NCBI RefSeq assembly: GCF_000281085.1
Contig: NZ_JH767524.1
Coordinates: 207,674-271,673 of the forward strand
DNA: 64,000 nt
Origin: Catenovulum agarivorans YM01
Lineage (GTDB): Bacteria > Pseudomonadota > Gammaproteobacteria > Enterobacterales > Alteromonadaceae
Direction: 5' to 3'
Shown: in pieces, positions 16,899 through 26,266 of the stretch
Position numbering within the stretch: position 1 is the stretch's first letter
How the letters are laid out: each line of letters starts with the position of its first letter
The notes under the pieces: generated by a model
Seen by the model: only the letters and a program-made list of their open reading frames with translations
Databases searched by the model: none
What the model was told of the DNA's origin: nothing
Translations under genes and position numbers: made by a program

Positions 16899-18497
16899 TT
16901 AGTCAGCTTTTGCAGCAGTGTATGCAGCTTCTACCCATTTGTACCAATTTGAACTAGTGTCAGTATCAGCTAATGCACCTGTCGTATTTGCATTTTTTGC
17001 AGTAGAAGAAGTATTAGTAGCAAAACCATTTGCAGCTAAAACATCAGATGTAGAACCAATACGAGTGTTTCCACCGTTATCAAACCAAGCTGTTTTAGCG
17101 GTACCAACTAATGTACCTCCGGCACTAGCACCAAACTGAGCCTCCGCAAATTCTGCGTCTGTATCACAAGCTAACGTTGAATTTACAAACGTGATCACGT
17201 GAGCTTGTTTTTCACCATCAGTAGAATGAGTTATACATGAAGAAGCAACTGCGGCGTTATAATTTTGCTTAACAACCAGCACGTTATCAAAACTAGCATT
17301 AAAGTAGTCATCGAATTTAAATCCCATAGACGATGAAGCATCTACTGGACCGTCACGAACAGACTCTTCGTCGGTAGTAATAATAGTTACATGCTTGATT
17401 GAAGGAACAAATCCACCACGAGTATCCGCATCTGAACTACCTTTAAGACCATCGGCTTCGAATCCACCATTACCCATGTGTGCAACTGTACCGTCAGCCA
17501 AAGTAACACTGCCGTGCATTACAAATAAGTGATGCGCATCACCTTGCCAACCTGCATCTAAATCAAATGAATCATCCTGAGTATCTGTAACCGCAATGTA
17601 TGCTAAGTCAGCCGCACCACCGAAAATTTCAACACCATCATCATAGCCTTGATGGATATGGATGTATTCAAAACTTGATCCTGAACCAACAGCGTTAAGA
17701 GTTAACGAGTTTAAGTCATCACCGCCGCCACCTTCACGCGGACCAGAACCTGCGTACCAAATTTTAGCGTATTTAATTGAACCACTAGAATCTGTGTTGT
17801 CACTACCACCAAAGAAAGAAGGAATACCTTCTGAAGGAACATTACAAGTATTGGCTAAACGTTGTGCGGCAGTACACTGATCAGTAATCCCATTACCATT
17901 AATAATAATACCACCCCAGTCTGCAAATTTAGCCCCGTCACCTACGTCGTCAAAACGGTCAAACGCAAAAGCAGAAGTGAATGTGATTGGCTTATCGATA
18001 GTACCTACAGCTTGAATTTTTGCACCACGAGCGATGCGGATAATCGCTTCCCCAGATTTAAATGCTAAAGTTGCTCCTGGCTTAACAGTCATAGTTGGAC
18101 CATTTGATGGCACTGTAAAGCCAGTTGAAGTGTCTCCATCTTCACCTATTTGTAAAGCTTCTTCAAACACATGCACACCACCATTTGGTAATTCTTCGAA
18201 TGTGATGTTCGAGGTGATCGAAATAGTCGCACTTGCAAATGAATCATTATATAAACAATCACTACCACTAACTACGCCTTCAACTTCACCAGCATTTGTT
18301 GAGTAGCTAGCACAAACAACTTCAGCATCTTACTCTGGTGCATTATTGTTTGTAGTGTTGTTTGAGTTGTCACCTACGCTGTTGTCAGTTGTGCTGTTAT
18401 CAACAGTAGTAGGAGTGATGTTAATATCGCCGCCACAACCAACTAAAGTTAATGACGCAGCAATCGCCGTTAAAGAAAAAATGTGCTTAAGTTTCAT
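16899..18497 (-). pseudogene. Beta-helix-like surface lipoprotein gene with an in-frame stop codon
   Basis: The start at 18497 encodes a lipoprotein signal (KHIFSLTAIAASLTLVGCGG, lipobox LVGC) and a low-complexity N/T/D linker. Codon 56 (18332-18330) is then TAA. The same frame continues without another stop for 476 codons to 16899, with SGSIKYAKIWYAG, LNSLTLNAVGSGSSFEYIHI and DDGVEIFGGAADLAYIAVT, a right-handed beta-helix-like pattern known from large outer-membrane lipoproteins paired with TBDRs. It could be a nonsense pseudogene, a sequencing error, or readthrough. A GTG at 18176 could start a fragment, but without signal peptide or evident RBS. PhoB-like sites lie upstream. Confidence 0.75.
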
Positions 18498-18873
18498 GGA
18501 TATCTCCGATTAATTATTTAAAGCAGTACTTAAAATTTACGGCAAAGATTACGCATCAAACGTGACAGAAAGTTGCCAGTTTTATGACAGTTGGATTACA
18601 AATTGTAATTTTGTATTTTTTTAGGCGTTTGTTTTAATTAGAAAAATGTCAGTCAATCAGCTCAAATGCTAGCTTAAAGCCCTATTAAATAAGGCATTTG
18701 GAAAATCAGCTCAATTTAGCGCTTAAATAATTACAGGATCTACTTGTAAATAAATTACCGTTATTTTTTACAATTTAATTACACAGGGCATTTATTTGTC
18801 ATTCAGGTAGAATAAACAAACAGAGTTCAGTTAGATGTTTTATGGCTCAATTTAACCACTATGGTGACAAAGT
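18498..18873. promoter_or_regulatory. Divergent intergenic region between lipoprotein gene and fau
   Basis: This 376-bp AT-rich region holds the promoter and Pho box of the lipoprotein gene (left part) and presumably the fau promoter (right part). I looked for a 6S RNA, which often lies beside fau in gammaproteobacteria, but saw no matching long paired stem. Short loose repeats (AATCAGCTCAA at about 18656 and 18712) are present. No coding frame is credible. Confidence 0.4.
18562..18590 (-). promoter_or_regulatory. Candidate Pho box upstream of the lipoprotein gene
   Basis: On the minus strand three half-sites CTGTCAT, CTGGCAA and CTGTCAC are spaced exactly 11 bp apart, with A/T-rich 4-bp spacers (AAAA, CTTT). 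This matches the PhoB box pattern closely. It is centred about 79 bp upstream of the ATG at 18497. Confidence 0.8.
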
Positions 18874-19461
18874 ATGAATGAATCAAACATTGCAATGTTA
18901 CGCGCTGAACTGCGCAAAAAAATTAGGCTTAAACGCAACGCGCTTACAAGTGAACAACAAGCTAACGCAACACAAGTATTGCTAAAGCAGGTTATCGACT
19001 CTGGCATATTAAATGGTGTTAAGCAGTTTGCTGCCTATTTAGCCAATGATGGTGAAATTAATCCGAAGGCTTTAATTGACTATGCATGGCAAAACCATAT
19101 GCAAACTTATTTGCCGGTACTGCACCCTTTCGCCAACGGCCATTTAGCGTTTTTACAGTACAACTCCAATAGTGAAATGCAACTCAACAAATACAATATT
19201 GCCGAGCCTAAGTTAAATTGCCTGAGTATTTGCCCAACATCCGAGTTGGAGTTGGTGTTTTTGCCTTTGGTCGCTTTTGATAAATTTGCCAACCGCATGG
19301 GCATGGGGGGTGGTTTTTACGATCGTACTTTTGCTAACAATACAACAACTAAACTTATTGGCCTTGCCCACGACTGTCAGCAAGTTGAAAAACTACCAAT
19401 AGAATCTTGGGATGTACCGCTACACGCAATCATCACCCCAAGCCAAACTATAATGATTTAA
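18874..19461 (+). CDS. fau: 5-formyltetrahydrofolate cyclo-ligase
   Basis: Cytoplasmic folate enzyme (MTHFS; ygfA/fau in E. coli) converting 5-formyl-THF to 5,10-methenyl-THF with ATP. Features are the basic N-terminus (LRAELRKKIRLKRNALTSEQ), LPVLHP, and the nucleotide-binding signature FLPLVAFDKFANRMGMGGGF followed by YDR. Length (195 aa) is normal. In E. coli fau sits near serA and rpiA, as here, but an arsenic operon lies between them in this window. It ends only 4 bp from the convergent arsJ. Confidence 0.93.
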   Translation: MNESNIAMLRAELRKKIRLKRNALTSEQQANATQVLLKQVIDSGILNGVKQFAAYLANDGEINPKALIDYAWQNHMQTYLPVLHPFANGHLAFLQYNSNSEMQLNKYNIAEPKLNCLSICPTSELELVFLPLVAFDKFANRMGMGGGFYDRTFANNTTTKLIGLAHDCQQVEKLPIESWDVPLHAIITPSQTIMI

Positions 19462-19465
19462 TTAC

Positions 19466-20680
19466 TTAATTTTTGCTAGTTTGCGGTAGTTGCATGGAAA
19501 TTAACGCAGTGATGGCAATAAAAATAAAAGAGATTACTAAACACGCGGCTAATCCATATAACTGATACACCCAACCAGACAGCACAGTACCAATCAACCG
19601 ACCAAGTGCATTCGCCATGTAATAAAAACCGACATCAAGCGAAACACCATCGGCATCGGCCATGCTAACAATTAAATAACTGTGCAGTGATGAGTTAATT
19701 GCAAACAATACGCCAAAGACCAGTAGCCCACAGATCAAGCTAATTTCTATTGACCAATGAAAGTGCAGCGCAACTGCAATAAATAAAGTAACAACCGCAA
19801 GTAGTGTCGCCCATTTGCTTGTAGCAACGGCTGGTGACAAAGCTTGTTTAAAGTTAATCAGCTTAGGTACAATTGATTGAATAATGCCGTAGCCAATAAC
19901 CCACAAGGCTAAAAAGCCTCCAACAGTCCAATGGTCCCAATTAAATACTTGGGATAAAAACACCGGCAGCGCAACAACAAACCAAACATCACGTGCGCCA
20001 AATAAAAACATTCTTGCGGCCGATAAAATATTTATCGCCCGACTTTTTGACAATATGTCGGTAAACTTAGGTTTTTGCTTGGCTTTGCCCAAATCATTTT
20101 TAAGTGCATATAGGCTATAACTCCAAACCAAACATAAAGCACCCGCCATTATTAACATAGCGCCTTTAAACGATACTAAAGTTAATAACAAACCACCTAA
20201 GAAAAAGCCGACACCTTTGAGCGCATTTTTAGAGCCGGTTAAAATGGCTACCCATTTAAATAGAGTACCTTCTTGGCCCGCCGCTACTAACATCTTAATT
20301 GAGCTTTTAGCACTCATTTTATTGAGGTCTTTGGCAATACCAGAAAGCGCTTGGGCAATCATCACATACACAACAGTTAAACATTCTGCTGGCACAGCTA
20401 ACATTAGCAAAGCAACAATCTGAATGGCTAAACCAATATTCATGGTTTTATTTAGGCCTAAGCGCGCACCTAAATATCCACCCACTAGGTTAGTGATAAC
20501 GCCAAATATTTCGTAAAACGAAAACAACATGGCAATGCTAAGTGGTGAATACCCTAGTGCATGAAAATGCAGCACCACCAACATGCGTAATGCACCGTCA
20601 GTTAGGGTAAACGCCCAATAGTTGCCAGTTACAATTAGATATTGTTTTATGTCGGCCGATAAATTTGCCAAGCGCTTCAT
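19466..20680 (-). CDS. arsJ: Organoarsenical efflux MFS transporter ArsJ
   Basis: Inner-membrane MFS permease of 404 aa that in characterised systems exports 1-arseno-3-phosphoglycerate, the unstable product of GAPDH acting with arsenate. The N-terminus (YWAFTLTDGALRMLVVLHFH) and ALSGIAKDLNKMSAKSSIK are typical of ArsJ. The adjoining gene is the ArsJ-associated GAPDH, which makes the assignment strong. It starts 12 bp after that gene and is the last gene of the arsenic operon. Confidence 0.92.
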   Translation of the reverse strand: MKRLANLSADIKQYLIVTGNYWAFTLTDGALRMLVVLHFHALGYSPLSIAMLFSFYEIFGVITNLVGGYLGARLGLNKTMNIGLAIQIVALLMLAVPAECLTVVYVMIAQALSGIAKDLNKMSAKSSIKMLVAAGQEGTLFKWVAILTGSKNALKGVGFFLGGLLLTLVSFKGAMLIMAGALCLVWSYSLYALKNDLGKAKQKPKFTDILSKSRAINILSAARMFLFGARDVWFVVALPVFLSQVFNWDHWTVGGFLALWVIGYGIIQSIVPKLINFKQALSPAVATSKWATLLAVVTLFIAVALHFHWSIEISLICGLLVFGVLFAINSSLHSYLIVSMADADGVSLDVGFYYMANALGRLIGTVLSGWVYQLYGLAACLVISFIFIAITALISMQLPQTSKN

Positions 20681-20692
20681 AACAATTTCCTC

Positions 20693-21697
20693 TTATAGCG
20701 ACAAGGCAACCTTGCGAGTTAACTCTGCTGTACGGTTTGAATAACCCCATTCGTTATCATACCAAGCATATAATTTAACTTGAGTTTCGTTCACCACCAT
20801 AGTCGACAAAGCGTCAATGGTACTTGAGCGAGGATCAGTTTTATAATCTATCGAAACCAAAGGTTTTTCTTCGTAACCTAAAATGCCTTTTAGCTCACCT
20901 TCTGCGGCTTCTTTCATCCACGCATTAATTTCTTCAGCCGTTGTAGCGCGGCTTACTTCAAATACGCAGTCAGTTAATGACGCATTGGTTAATGGTACAC
21001 GTACCGCATGGCCATTTAATTTACCTTTGAGTTCAGGGAAAATATGTGTAATGGCGGTTGCTGAGCCAGTAGTAGTTGGAATTAAACTGCTGCCACATGC
21101 ACGAGCGCGACGTAAATCTTTGTGCGGTGCGTCGATAATGGTTTGGGTATTAGTAATGTCGTGAATTGTCGTCATTGAGCCATGTTTAATGCCGATTTTA
21201 TCTTGTAGCACTTTAACGACAGGCGCTAAACAGTTAGTCGTGCAAGAAGCAGCTGTAACTATGTTGTGCTCATCCGCATTGTATAAATTATCATTCACGC
21301 CCATTACCACATTCAATACACCGGCTTCTTTTACCGGCGCTGTAACGACAACTTTTTTGACGCCTTGGTCTAAATATTTTTGCAGCAAGTCTGTTTTGTT
21401 CATTTTGCCTGACGCTTCAATAACTATGTCGCAGTTCGACCAATCCGTTTCTTCAATTGTTTTGTTTTGTGTTACTTGAATTGCATGGCCGTCAACCACA
21501 ATGCTCGACTCTGTATGCTCTACTTGTTTATCCCATTTACCATGCACTGAATCATAAGTGATTAAATGAGCTAAAGTTTCAGCACTGCCAGCTAGATCGT
21601 TTATTTGCACAAATTCAATATCTGCATAATCAAAAGCAGCGCGAAAAGTTAAACGTCCCATACGGCCAAAACCGTTAATACCTACTTTAATAGTCAT
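20693..21697 (-). CDS. ArsJ-associated glyceraldehyde-3-phosphate dehydrogenase
   Basis: GAPDH-fold enzyme (334 aa) with an N-terminal NAD-binding motif ([17 protein letters not shown]) and catalytic Cys in [12 protein letters not shown]. In ArsJ systems it forms 1-arseno-3-phosphoglycerate from glyceraldehyde-3-phosphate, arsenate and NAD+, and ArsJ then expels the product. Its place between acr3 and arsJ supports this dedicated role over glycolysis. All catalytic landmarks are intact. Confidence 0.93.
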   Translation of the reverse strand: MTIKVGINGFGRMGRLTFRAAFDYADIEFVQINDLAGSAETLAHLITYDSVHGKWDKQVEHTESSIVVDGHAIQVTQNKTIEETDWSNCDIVIEASGKMNKTDLLQKYLDQGVKKVVVTAPVKEAGVLNVVMGVNDNLYNADEHNIVTAASCTTNCLAPVVKVLQDKIGIKHGSMTTIHDITNTQTIIDAPHKDLRRARACGSSLIPTTTGSATAITHIFPELKGKLNGHAVRVPLTNASLTDCVFEVSRATTAEEINAWMKEAAEGELKGILGYEEKPLVSIDYKTDPRSSTIDALSTMVVNETQVKLYAWYDNEWGYSNRTAELTRKVALSL

Positions 21698-21732
21698 TGT
21701 AAATTTTCTCTCAATTTTTAAAGTTAAACTGT

Positions 21733-22752
21733 CTATTCAAACCAGTGTCGAGTTCTGTTCACTAATGCAACAAGAGACAACATCACTGGCACTTCAACCA
21801 ATACGCCTACAACAGTGGCCAAAGCGGCCCCCGAGTGTAATCCAAATAACGAGATAGCAACGGCCACTGCCAATTCAAAAAAGTTTGATGTTCCAATTAA
21901 ACAAGCTGGCGCGGCTATGCTGTGCTTTAATTTAAGTTTTAATGCGATAAAAAATGTAATTGCGAAAATACCGTAGGTTTGTAATAACAGCGGAATAGCG
22001 ATTAGCACTAAATTTAACGGCTGTGCCACAATGGTATTGGCCTGAAATGCAAACAACAAAACTACAGTCGCCAATAAACCGATAATTGAAAAAGGTTTAA
22101 GTTTATTGAGTAATTGACTAATAGCCGCGTTATTTTCGGCAGATTTATTTAAGTAATTACGCGTTAATACGCCCGCAAATAGCGGGAATATCACGTACAA
22201 AACAACTGATATGAGCAAAGTACCCCAAGGTACCTGAATATCCGACACACCAAGTAAATATCCGGCTATTGGCGCAAAAGCAAATATCATAATAATGTCG
22301 TTAATTGATACTTGAACTAGGGTGTAATTGGCATCTCCTTTGGTTAAATGTGACCAAACAAATACCATGGCTGTACATGGCGCTACCCCCAATAAAATCA
22401 TACCAGCTATATATTCTTGTGCGGTTTGCGCAGACACCCAGTCAGCAAATATACCTTCAAAAAACCACCATCCAAGTGCAGCCATAGAAAAAGGTTTTAT
22501 CAACCAGTTAATTACAAGAGTTAACACCACACCTTGTGGATTTTTCCCAACTTCTCGAATGCTCGCAAATTCAATTTGTACCATCATTGGATAGATCATT
22601 AACCAAATGAGTACAGCAATTACCAAATTCACTTTAGCAACTTCTAGCTGAGCAACAAACGCAAACACGCTGGGATAAAGCAAACCAAGGCCAATTCCTA
22701 TAACAATAGCTATCGCCACCCACACAGATAAATAACGTTCAAAACTTCCCAC
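21733..22752 (-). CDS. acr3: ACR3-family arsenite efflux permease
   Basis: Ten-TM inner-membrane As(III) exporter (339 aa). The family signature with the essential Cys is present: [20 protein letters not shown], followed by [15 protein letters not shown]. The start is GTG, with GGGGA 6 nt upstream. It lies 12 bp after the ArsC-ArsR fusion gene. It exports the arsenite produced by the ArsC domain of that fusion. Confidence 0.93.
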   Translation of the reverse strand: MGSFERYLSVWVAIAIVIGIGLGLLYPSVFAFVAQLEVAKVNLVIAVLIWLMIYPMMVQIEFASIREVGKNPQGVVLTLVINWLIKPFSMAALGWWFFEGIFADWVSAQTAQEYIAGMILLGVAPCTAMVFVWSHLTKGDANYTLVQVSINDIIMIFAFAPIAGYLLGVSDIQVPWGTLLISVVLYVIFPLFAGVLTRNYLNKSAENNAAISQLLNKLKPFSIIGLLATVVLLFAFQANTIVAQPLNLVLIAIPLLLQTYGIFAITFFIALKLKLKHSIAAPACLIGTSNFFELAVAVAISLFGLHSGAALATVVGVLVEVPVMLSLVALVNRTRHWFE

Positions 22753-22764
22753 AATATCCCCTTG

Positions 22765-23538
22765 TTAACTACAGCATTTAGCCATACGTGCAGGCCGGTC
22801 ACCCATAACATTTAGCCTATTGAGTTCTTGTTCGATAAAATTGGGTTCGTTAACCACAGTTGAGGTAATCACTTGTTTCATCCAAATGGGTAAAGTTGGG
22901 TTAAGTGAATAAAAAACCCACTGTTGGTATTTACGATCGGACAAAATACCTGCTTTTTTTAACTGAGCTAGATGACGTGAAACCTTTGGCTGACTGTCTT
23001 GTGCAAGTGCAACCATTAATTCACATACGCATACCTCTTGCTCAACCGCGATAATCAATAAAGTTTTTAGCCGAATATCATCCGCTAGAGACTTATAAAA
23101 GCGCGTCGGCGAAATTGAATCAGGTTTTAAGTGCTCTAATTCAAGTGAAAAAGTTTTTATCCGTTCGTTGAGTTCTTGCAGCGTTTTTTCAAATGGATTT
23201 GCCCCTTCGCGTGATTTAGGCCCAGTAAAATCCCATGCCAAACAATTGCTACCATTCACTCTGCCATCACATTCGGTGGCCGCTTTATCACACAAGGTAA
23301 TAACATAATCAAAATGTTGTTCAGCAAATTCATCCACATGCTTGGAAGTTAAGTTTTCTGTTGGCAAACCAAAATGCTCAATAGCGGACAAGGTACGAGC
23401 ATCAACTTCACCAGGATTGGAACCAGCGCTATACACTTGGTATTTCCCTTTACCATGATGTTTGAGCAAAGCTTCGGCCATAATCGACCGTGCAGAATTT
23501 TCAGTGCACAAGAACAATATTTTCAAAACACGCTCCAT
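22765..23538 (-). CDS. ArsC-ArsR fusion: arsenate reductase plus arsenic-responsive repressor
   Basis: Two domains in one 257-aa protein. Residues 1-135 are an LMW-phosphatase-type arsenate reductase (KILFLCTENSARSIMAEAL, P-loop C-x5-R-S; ITLCDKAATECDG). Residues about 150-240 form an ArsR/SmtB winged helix (PTRFYKSLADDIRLKTLLII; QPKVSRHLAQLKKAGIL) with the metalloid-binding CVCEL pair. The tail ends KCCS. I start at ATG 23538 (MERVLKILFLC); an upstream in-frame extension to 23631 overlaps the operator-like palindrome and has no RBS. It is first in the ars operon and probably autoregulatory. Confidence 0.9.
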   Translation of the reverse strand: MERVLKILFLCTENSARSIMAEALLKHHGKGKYQVYSAGSNPGEVDARTLSAIEHFGLPTENLTSKHVDEFAEQHFDYVITLCDKAATECDGRVNGSNCLAWDFTGPKSREGANPFEKTLQELNERIKTFSLELEHLKPDSISPTRFYKSLADDIRLKTLLIIAVEQEVCVCELMVALAQDSQPKVSRHLAQLKKAGILSDRKYQQWVFYSLNPTLPIWMKQVITSTVVNEPNFIEQELNRLNVMGDRPARMAKCCS

Positions 23539-23548
23539 AATATTTTTG

Positions 23549-23572
23549 TTATATACTAAATTTATTATATAA
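23549..23572 (-). promoter_or_regulatory. Candidate ArsR operator/promoter of the arsenic operon
   Basis: A 24-bp near-perfect palindrome, left half TTATATACTAAA and right half TTTATTATATAA (11 of 12 positions paired), lies 11 nt upstream of the fusion-gene ATG. It contains -10-like sequences on the minus strand. ArsR repressors bind AT-rich imperfect palindromes overlapping the promoter. Confidence 0.55.
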
Positions 23573-23679
23573 ATATGCAACTGGTTTAAATGAAATAATC
23601 GCAAATAAAAAACGACTAAGTTGTTAAGCAAGCTCGAGGTTAGTTATACTGTCGCCACTTTTACGAGGAGCCGTCGCAC

Positions 23680-24333
23680 ATGAACCAGAATGAAAAGAAA
23701 AAAGCTGTCGCCGAAGCTGCTATTCAATACGTTGAAAAAGGCAGTATTGTTGGCGTTGGCACAGGAAGTACTACTAACTTTTTTATCGATGCATTAGCCC
23801 CACTCGCCGATGATTTGAAAGGCGCTGTGTCTAGCTCTGAAGCATCAACTGAAAGACTAAAAGCTTTAGGCATAGAAGTATTTGATTTAAACGAAGTTGA
23901 CTCATTTGACATTTATGTTGATGGCGCTGACGAAGTTAATCCACAAAGCCACATGATAAAAGGTGGTGGCGCAGCTCTCACCCGCGAAAAAATTGTATCA
24001 GCTGTAGCTAAACGCTTTATTTGTATTGTTGACGACTCAAAAGAAGTTGACGTTATGGGTAAGTTCCCATTACCGGTTGAAGTTATCCCTATGGCACGCA
24101 GCTATGTGGCACGCGAAATTGTTAAATTAGGTGGTGATCCTGTATATCGTCAAGGCGTAGTAACCGACAATGGCAACGTGATTTTAGATGTACACAACTT
24201 ACAAATTACCGATGCAGTTGAGCTAGAAAGCAAGTTAAACCAAATTGTTGGTGTGGTTACTAATGGCTTATTTGCTATGCGTGGTGCCGATGTGGTTTTA
24301 GTTGCAACCGACAATGGTGTTAAAACCCGTTAA
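23680..24333 (+). CDS. rpiA: Ribose-5-phosphate isomerase A
   Basis: Pentose-phosphate enzyme interconverting ribose-5-P and ribulose-5-P. The 217-aa protein has all family landmarks: [16 protein letters not shown] near residue 25, VDGADEVN near 83, and [13 protein letters not shown] near 95. AGGAG precedes the ATG at good spacing. It is followed by stacked hairpins and a MITE, then serA, the E. coli-like neighbourhood. Confidence 0.96.
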   Translation: MNQNEKKKAVAEAAIQYVEKGSIVGVGTGSTTNFFIDALAPLADDLKGAVSSSEASTERLKALGIEVFDLNEVDSFDIYVDGADEVNPQSHMIKGGGAALTREKIVSAVAKRFICIVDDSKEVDVMGKFPLPVEVIPMARSYVAREIVKLGGDPVYRQGVVTDNGNVILDVHNLQITDAVELESKLNQIVGVVTNGLFAMRGADVVLVATDNGVKTR

Positions 24334-24350
24334 ACAAGCTGTTAAATCTT

Positions 24351-24427
24351 GTTATTTTAGCCGAACTTCAGAGAAACCTAACCGTTTTTCCGGCTAAAAA
24401 TAACGCAAAAAAAGATGCGTTTTTTTT
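24351..24427 (+). terminator. Terminator hairpins after rpiA
   Basis: A long-range stem GTTATTTTAGCCG / CGGCTAAAAATAAC is followed by a small stem ACGCA / TGCGT and a T8 run. The second hairpin with its T tract is the likely terminator. Confidence 0.65.
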
Positions 24428-24429
24428 AA

Positions 24430-24693
24430 ATACTCAAACTACCTGAAGCTGCTATTTTCAGAGCTATCTCAGAGCTCTCAATACAAGGCATGTTAATGCG
24501 GGAATGTAGGCACCTTTCAAATTAACATAACGCAGTAGTGGGGGCTCTGAGAAGCTCCCGAAGGGCAATGCTAAAAAGCATTTATACTGCGTTATTGATT
24601 TTGATAAGGGTCCACCATTGCCAGCAATCAATGCCTTGTCTAAATGCTTTTTATCTATTGCTGAAATCTAGCATCTTCAGGTAGTTTGAGTAT
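24430..24693. mobile_element. MITE-like element between rpiA and serA (264 bp)
   Basis: It is bounded by perfect 19-bp terminal inverted repeats, ATACTCAAACTACCTGAAG on the left and its complement at 24675-24693. Similarity continues inward (CTGCTATTTTCAG versus ATGCTAGATTTCAG). There is no coding capacity inside. TA dinucleotides at the edges could be a target duplication. A related end occurs at 37202-37237. The element is probably non-autonomous and mobilised in trans. Confidence 0.75.
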
Positions 24694-24732
24694 ATAATTG
24701 CGCCCAATTTAAAGTAATGCCCTGGAAACCCA

Positions 24733-25968
24733 ATGAGTAAATATTCTTTATCTAAAGATAAAATCAAAATCCTTTTATTAGAAGGTGTGCATCAAAGTGC
24801 GGTTAAAACTTTGAACAATGCGGGTTATACCAATATTGAGTACCACAAAGCCTCGTTACCAGAAGACGAGTTGCTAGCTGCAATTAAAGATGCACATTTT
24901 GTTGGTATTCGTTCACGTACTCATTTAACTCGTGAAATTTTACAACAAGCTGAAAAATTAATCGGTGTTGGCTGTTTTTGTATTGGTACAAACCAAGTTG
25001 ATTTACAAGCAGCACAAGAATTCGGTATTCCGGTATTTAACGCACCTTTCTCAAATACGCGTTCAGTTGCTGAATTAGTTATCGGCGAAATTTTATTATT
25101 GTTCCGTCGTATCCCTGAAAAGAGCATGTTAGCTCATCAAGGTATTTGGGAAAAATCAGCTAACGGCTCTATTGAAGCTCGTGGCAAAACGCTAGGTATT
25201 ATCGGTTACGGCCATATAGGCACTCAGTTAGGTATTTTGGCTGAAACTATTGGTATGAACGTTATTTTCTACGATATCGAAGATAAATTACCACTAGGCA
25301 ATGCAAAACAAGTTCACGATATGAACGAGTTATTAGCACAAGCTGATGCGGTAAGTTTACACGTACCAGAAAATGCCAGCACTAAAGATATGTTTGGTGC
25401 AGAGCAGTTCAAAGCGATGAAAAAAGGCGCTATGTTCTTAAATGCTTCTCGCGGTACAGTCGTTGATATCGAAGCTTTAGCTGAGTTTTTAGCTGGTGAG
25501 CAACCACATTTAGGTGGCGCTGCAATTGACGTATTCCCAGTTGAACCTAAGTCAAATGACGAAGAGTTCGTAACGCCTTTACGTGGCCTAGGCAATGTAT
25601 TGTTAACCCCACACATTGGTGGTTCAACGTTAGAAGCGCAAGAAAACATTGGTATTGAAGTAGCGGGTAAATTGGCTAAATACAGTGACAATGGTTCTAC
25701 GTTATCAGCGGTTAACTTCCCTGAAGTTTCTCTACCTTCACACGAAGGCCGCAGCCGCTTGTTACACATCCACAAAAACCAACCTGGTGTGTTAACTAAA
25801 ATTAACCAGGCGTTTGCTGAAAAAGGTATTAATATTTCAGCTCAGTTCTTACAAACTGTTGCTGACATAGGTTACGTTGTATTAGAAGTAGATTCTGACG
25901 ACAGCGAAGCTGCATTAAACCAATTAAAAGCAATTGACGGCACAATTAGAGCACGTGTATTGCTTTAA
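24733..25968 (+). CDS. serA: D-3-phosphoglycerate dehydrogenase
   Basis: First enzyme of serine biosynthesis (3-phosphoglycerate to 3-phosphohydroxypyruvate, NAD-linked). The 411-aa, E. coli-type protein has a catalytic/NAD region (LGIIGYGHIGTQLGILAE around 155; NASRGTVVDIEAL; LTPHIGGSTLEAQENIG with the catalytic His) and a C-terminal ACT domain for serine feedback (LLHIHKNQPGVLTKINQAFA; NISAQFLQT). It ends with its own terminator. Its promoter must lie within or very near the MITE edge, only 39 bp upstream of the ATG. Confidence 0.96.
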   Translation: MSKYSLSKDKIKILLLEGVHQSAVKTLNNAGYTNIEYHKASLPEDELLAAIKDAHFVGIRSRTHLTREILQQAEKLIGVGCFCIGTNQVDLQAAQEFGIPVFNAPFSNTRSVAELVIGEILLLFRRIPEKSMLAHQGIWEKSANGSIEARGKTLGIIGYGHIGTQLGILAETIGMNVIFYDIEDKLPLGNAKQVHDMNELLAQADAVSLHVPENASTKDMFGAEQFKAMKKGAMFLNASRGTVVDIEALAEFLAGEQPHLGGAAIDVFPVEPKSNDEEFVTPLRGLGNVLLTPHIGGSTLEAQENIGIEVAGKLAKYSDNGSTLSAVNFPEVSLPSHEGRSRLLHIHKNQPGVLTKINQAFAEKGINISAQFLQTVADIGYVVLEVDSDDSEAALNQLKAIDGTIRARVLL

Positions 25969-26266
25969 TAAACATAAGTCAATTAATGCTTAACGATTAA
26001 AAGGAGCTTAGGCTCCTTTTTTGTTATTAATTTCAAATACTAACTTAGATTTCTAGATACACTGCCTCACTAGTAAAATACTGGTCATATATATTCCCTC
26101 CCTTACAATTGTCTTTGCAATAATTATCAGCAGCAGTAGCAATAACAGGAATGGTAATGAGAACAGTTATTCTTTGCAAACCATTGAATTTTAAAGATTT
26201 TTTTGACAAAAATCAAATTTAGTCTATACTTTGTTCATCTTTGGCGTAACGCGCGTGAGGCATACC
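25969..26266 (+). promoter_or_regulatory. serA terminator and bacterioferritin promoter region
   Basis: A hairpin AAAAGGAGC / GCTCCTTTT with a T tail (about 25999-26022) ends serA. The following 180 bp show no gene. TTGACA (26204-26209), a 15-bp spacer and TATACT (26225-26230) look like the promoter for the bacterioferritin pair. I see no convincing Fur box. Confidence 0.6.

Noticed and set aside
18600-18873. Possible 6S RNA (ssrS) upstream of fau
   Set aside because: In many gammaproteobacteria ssrS precedes fau, but I found no long terminal stem or central bulge sequence resembling 6S RNA here.
23539-23631. Upstream extension of the ArsC-ArsR gene
   Set aside because: The extra 31 residues are AT-driven hydrophobic sequence overlapping the operator palindrome, without RBS; ArsC homology begins at MERVLKILFLC.
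26231-26266. TTG start extending bacterioferritin 1
   Set aside because: The extension overlaps the -10 region; family N-terminus MKGD fits the ATG at 26267.
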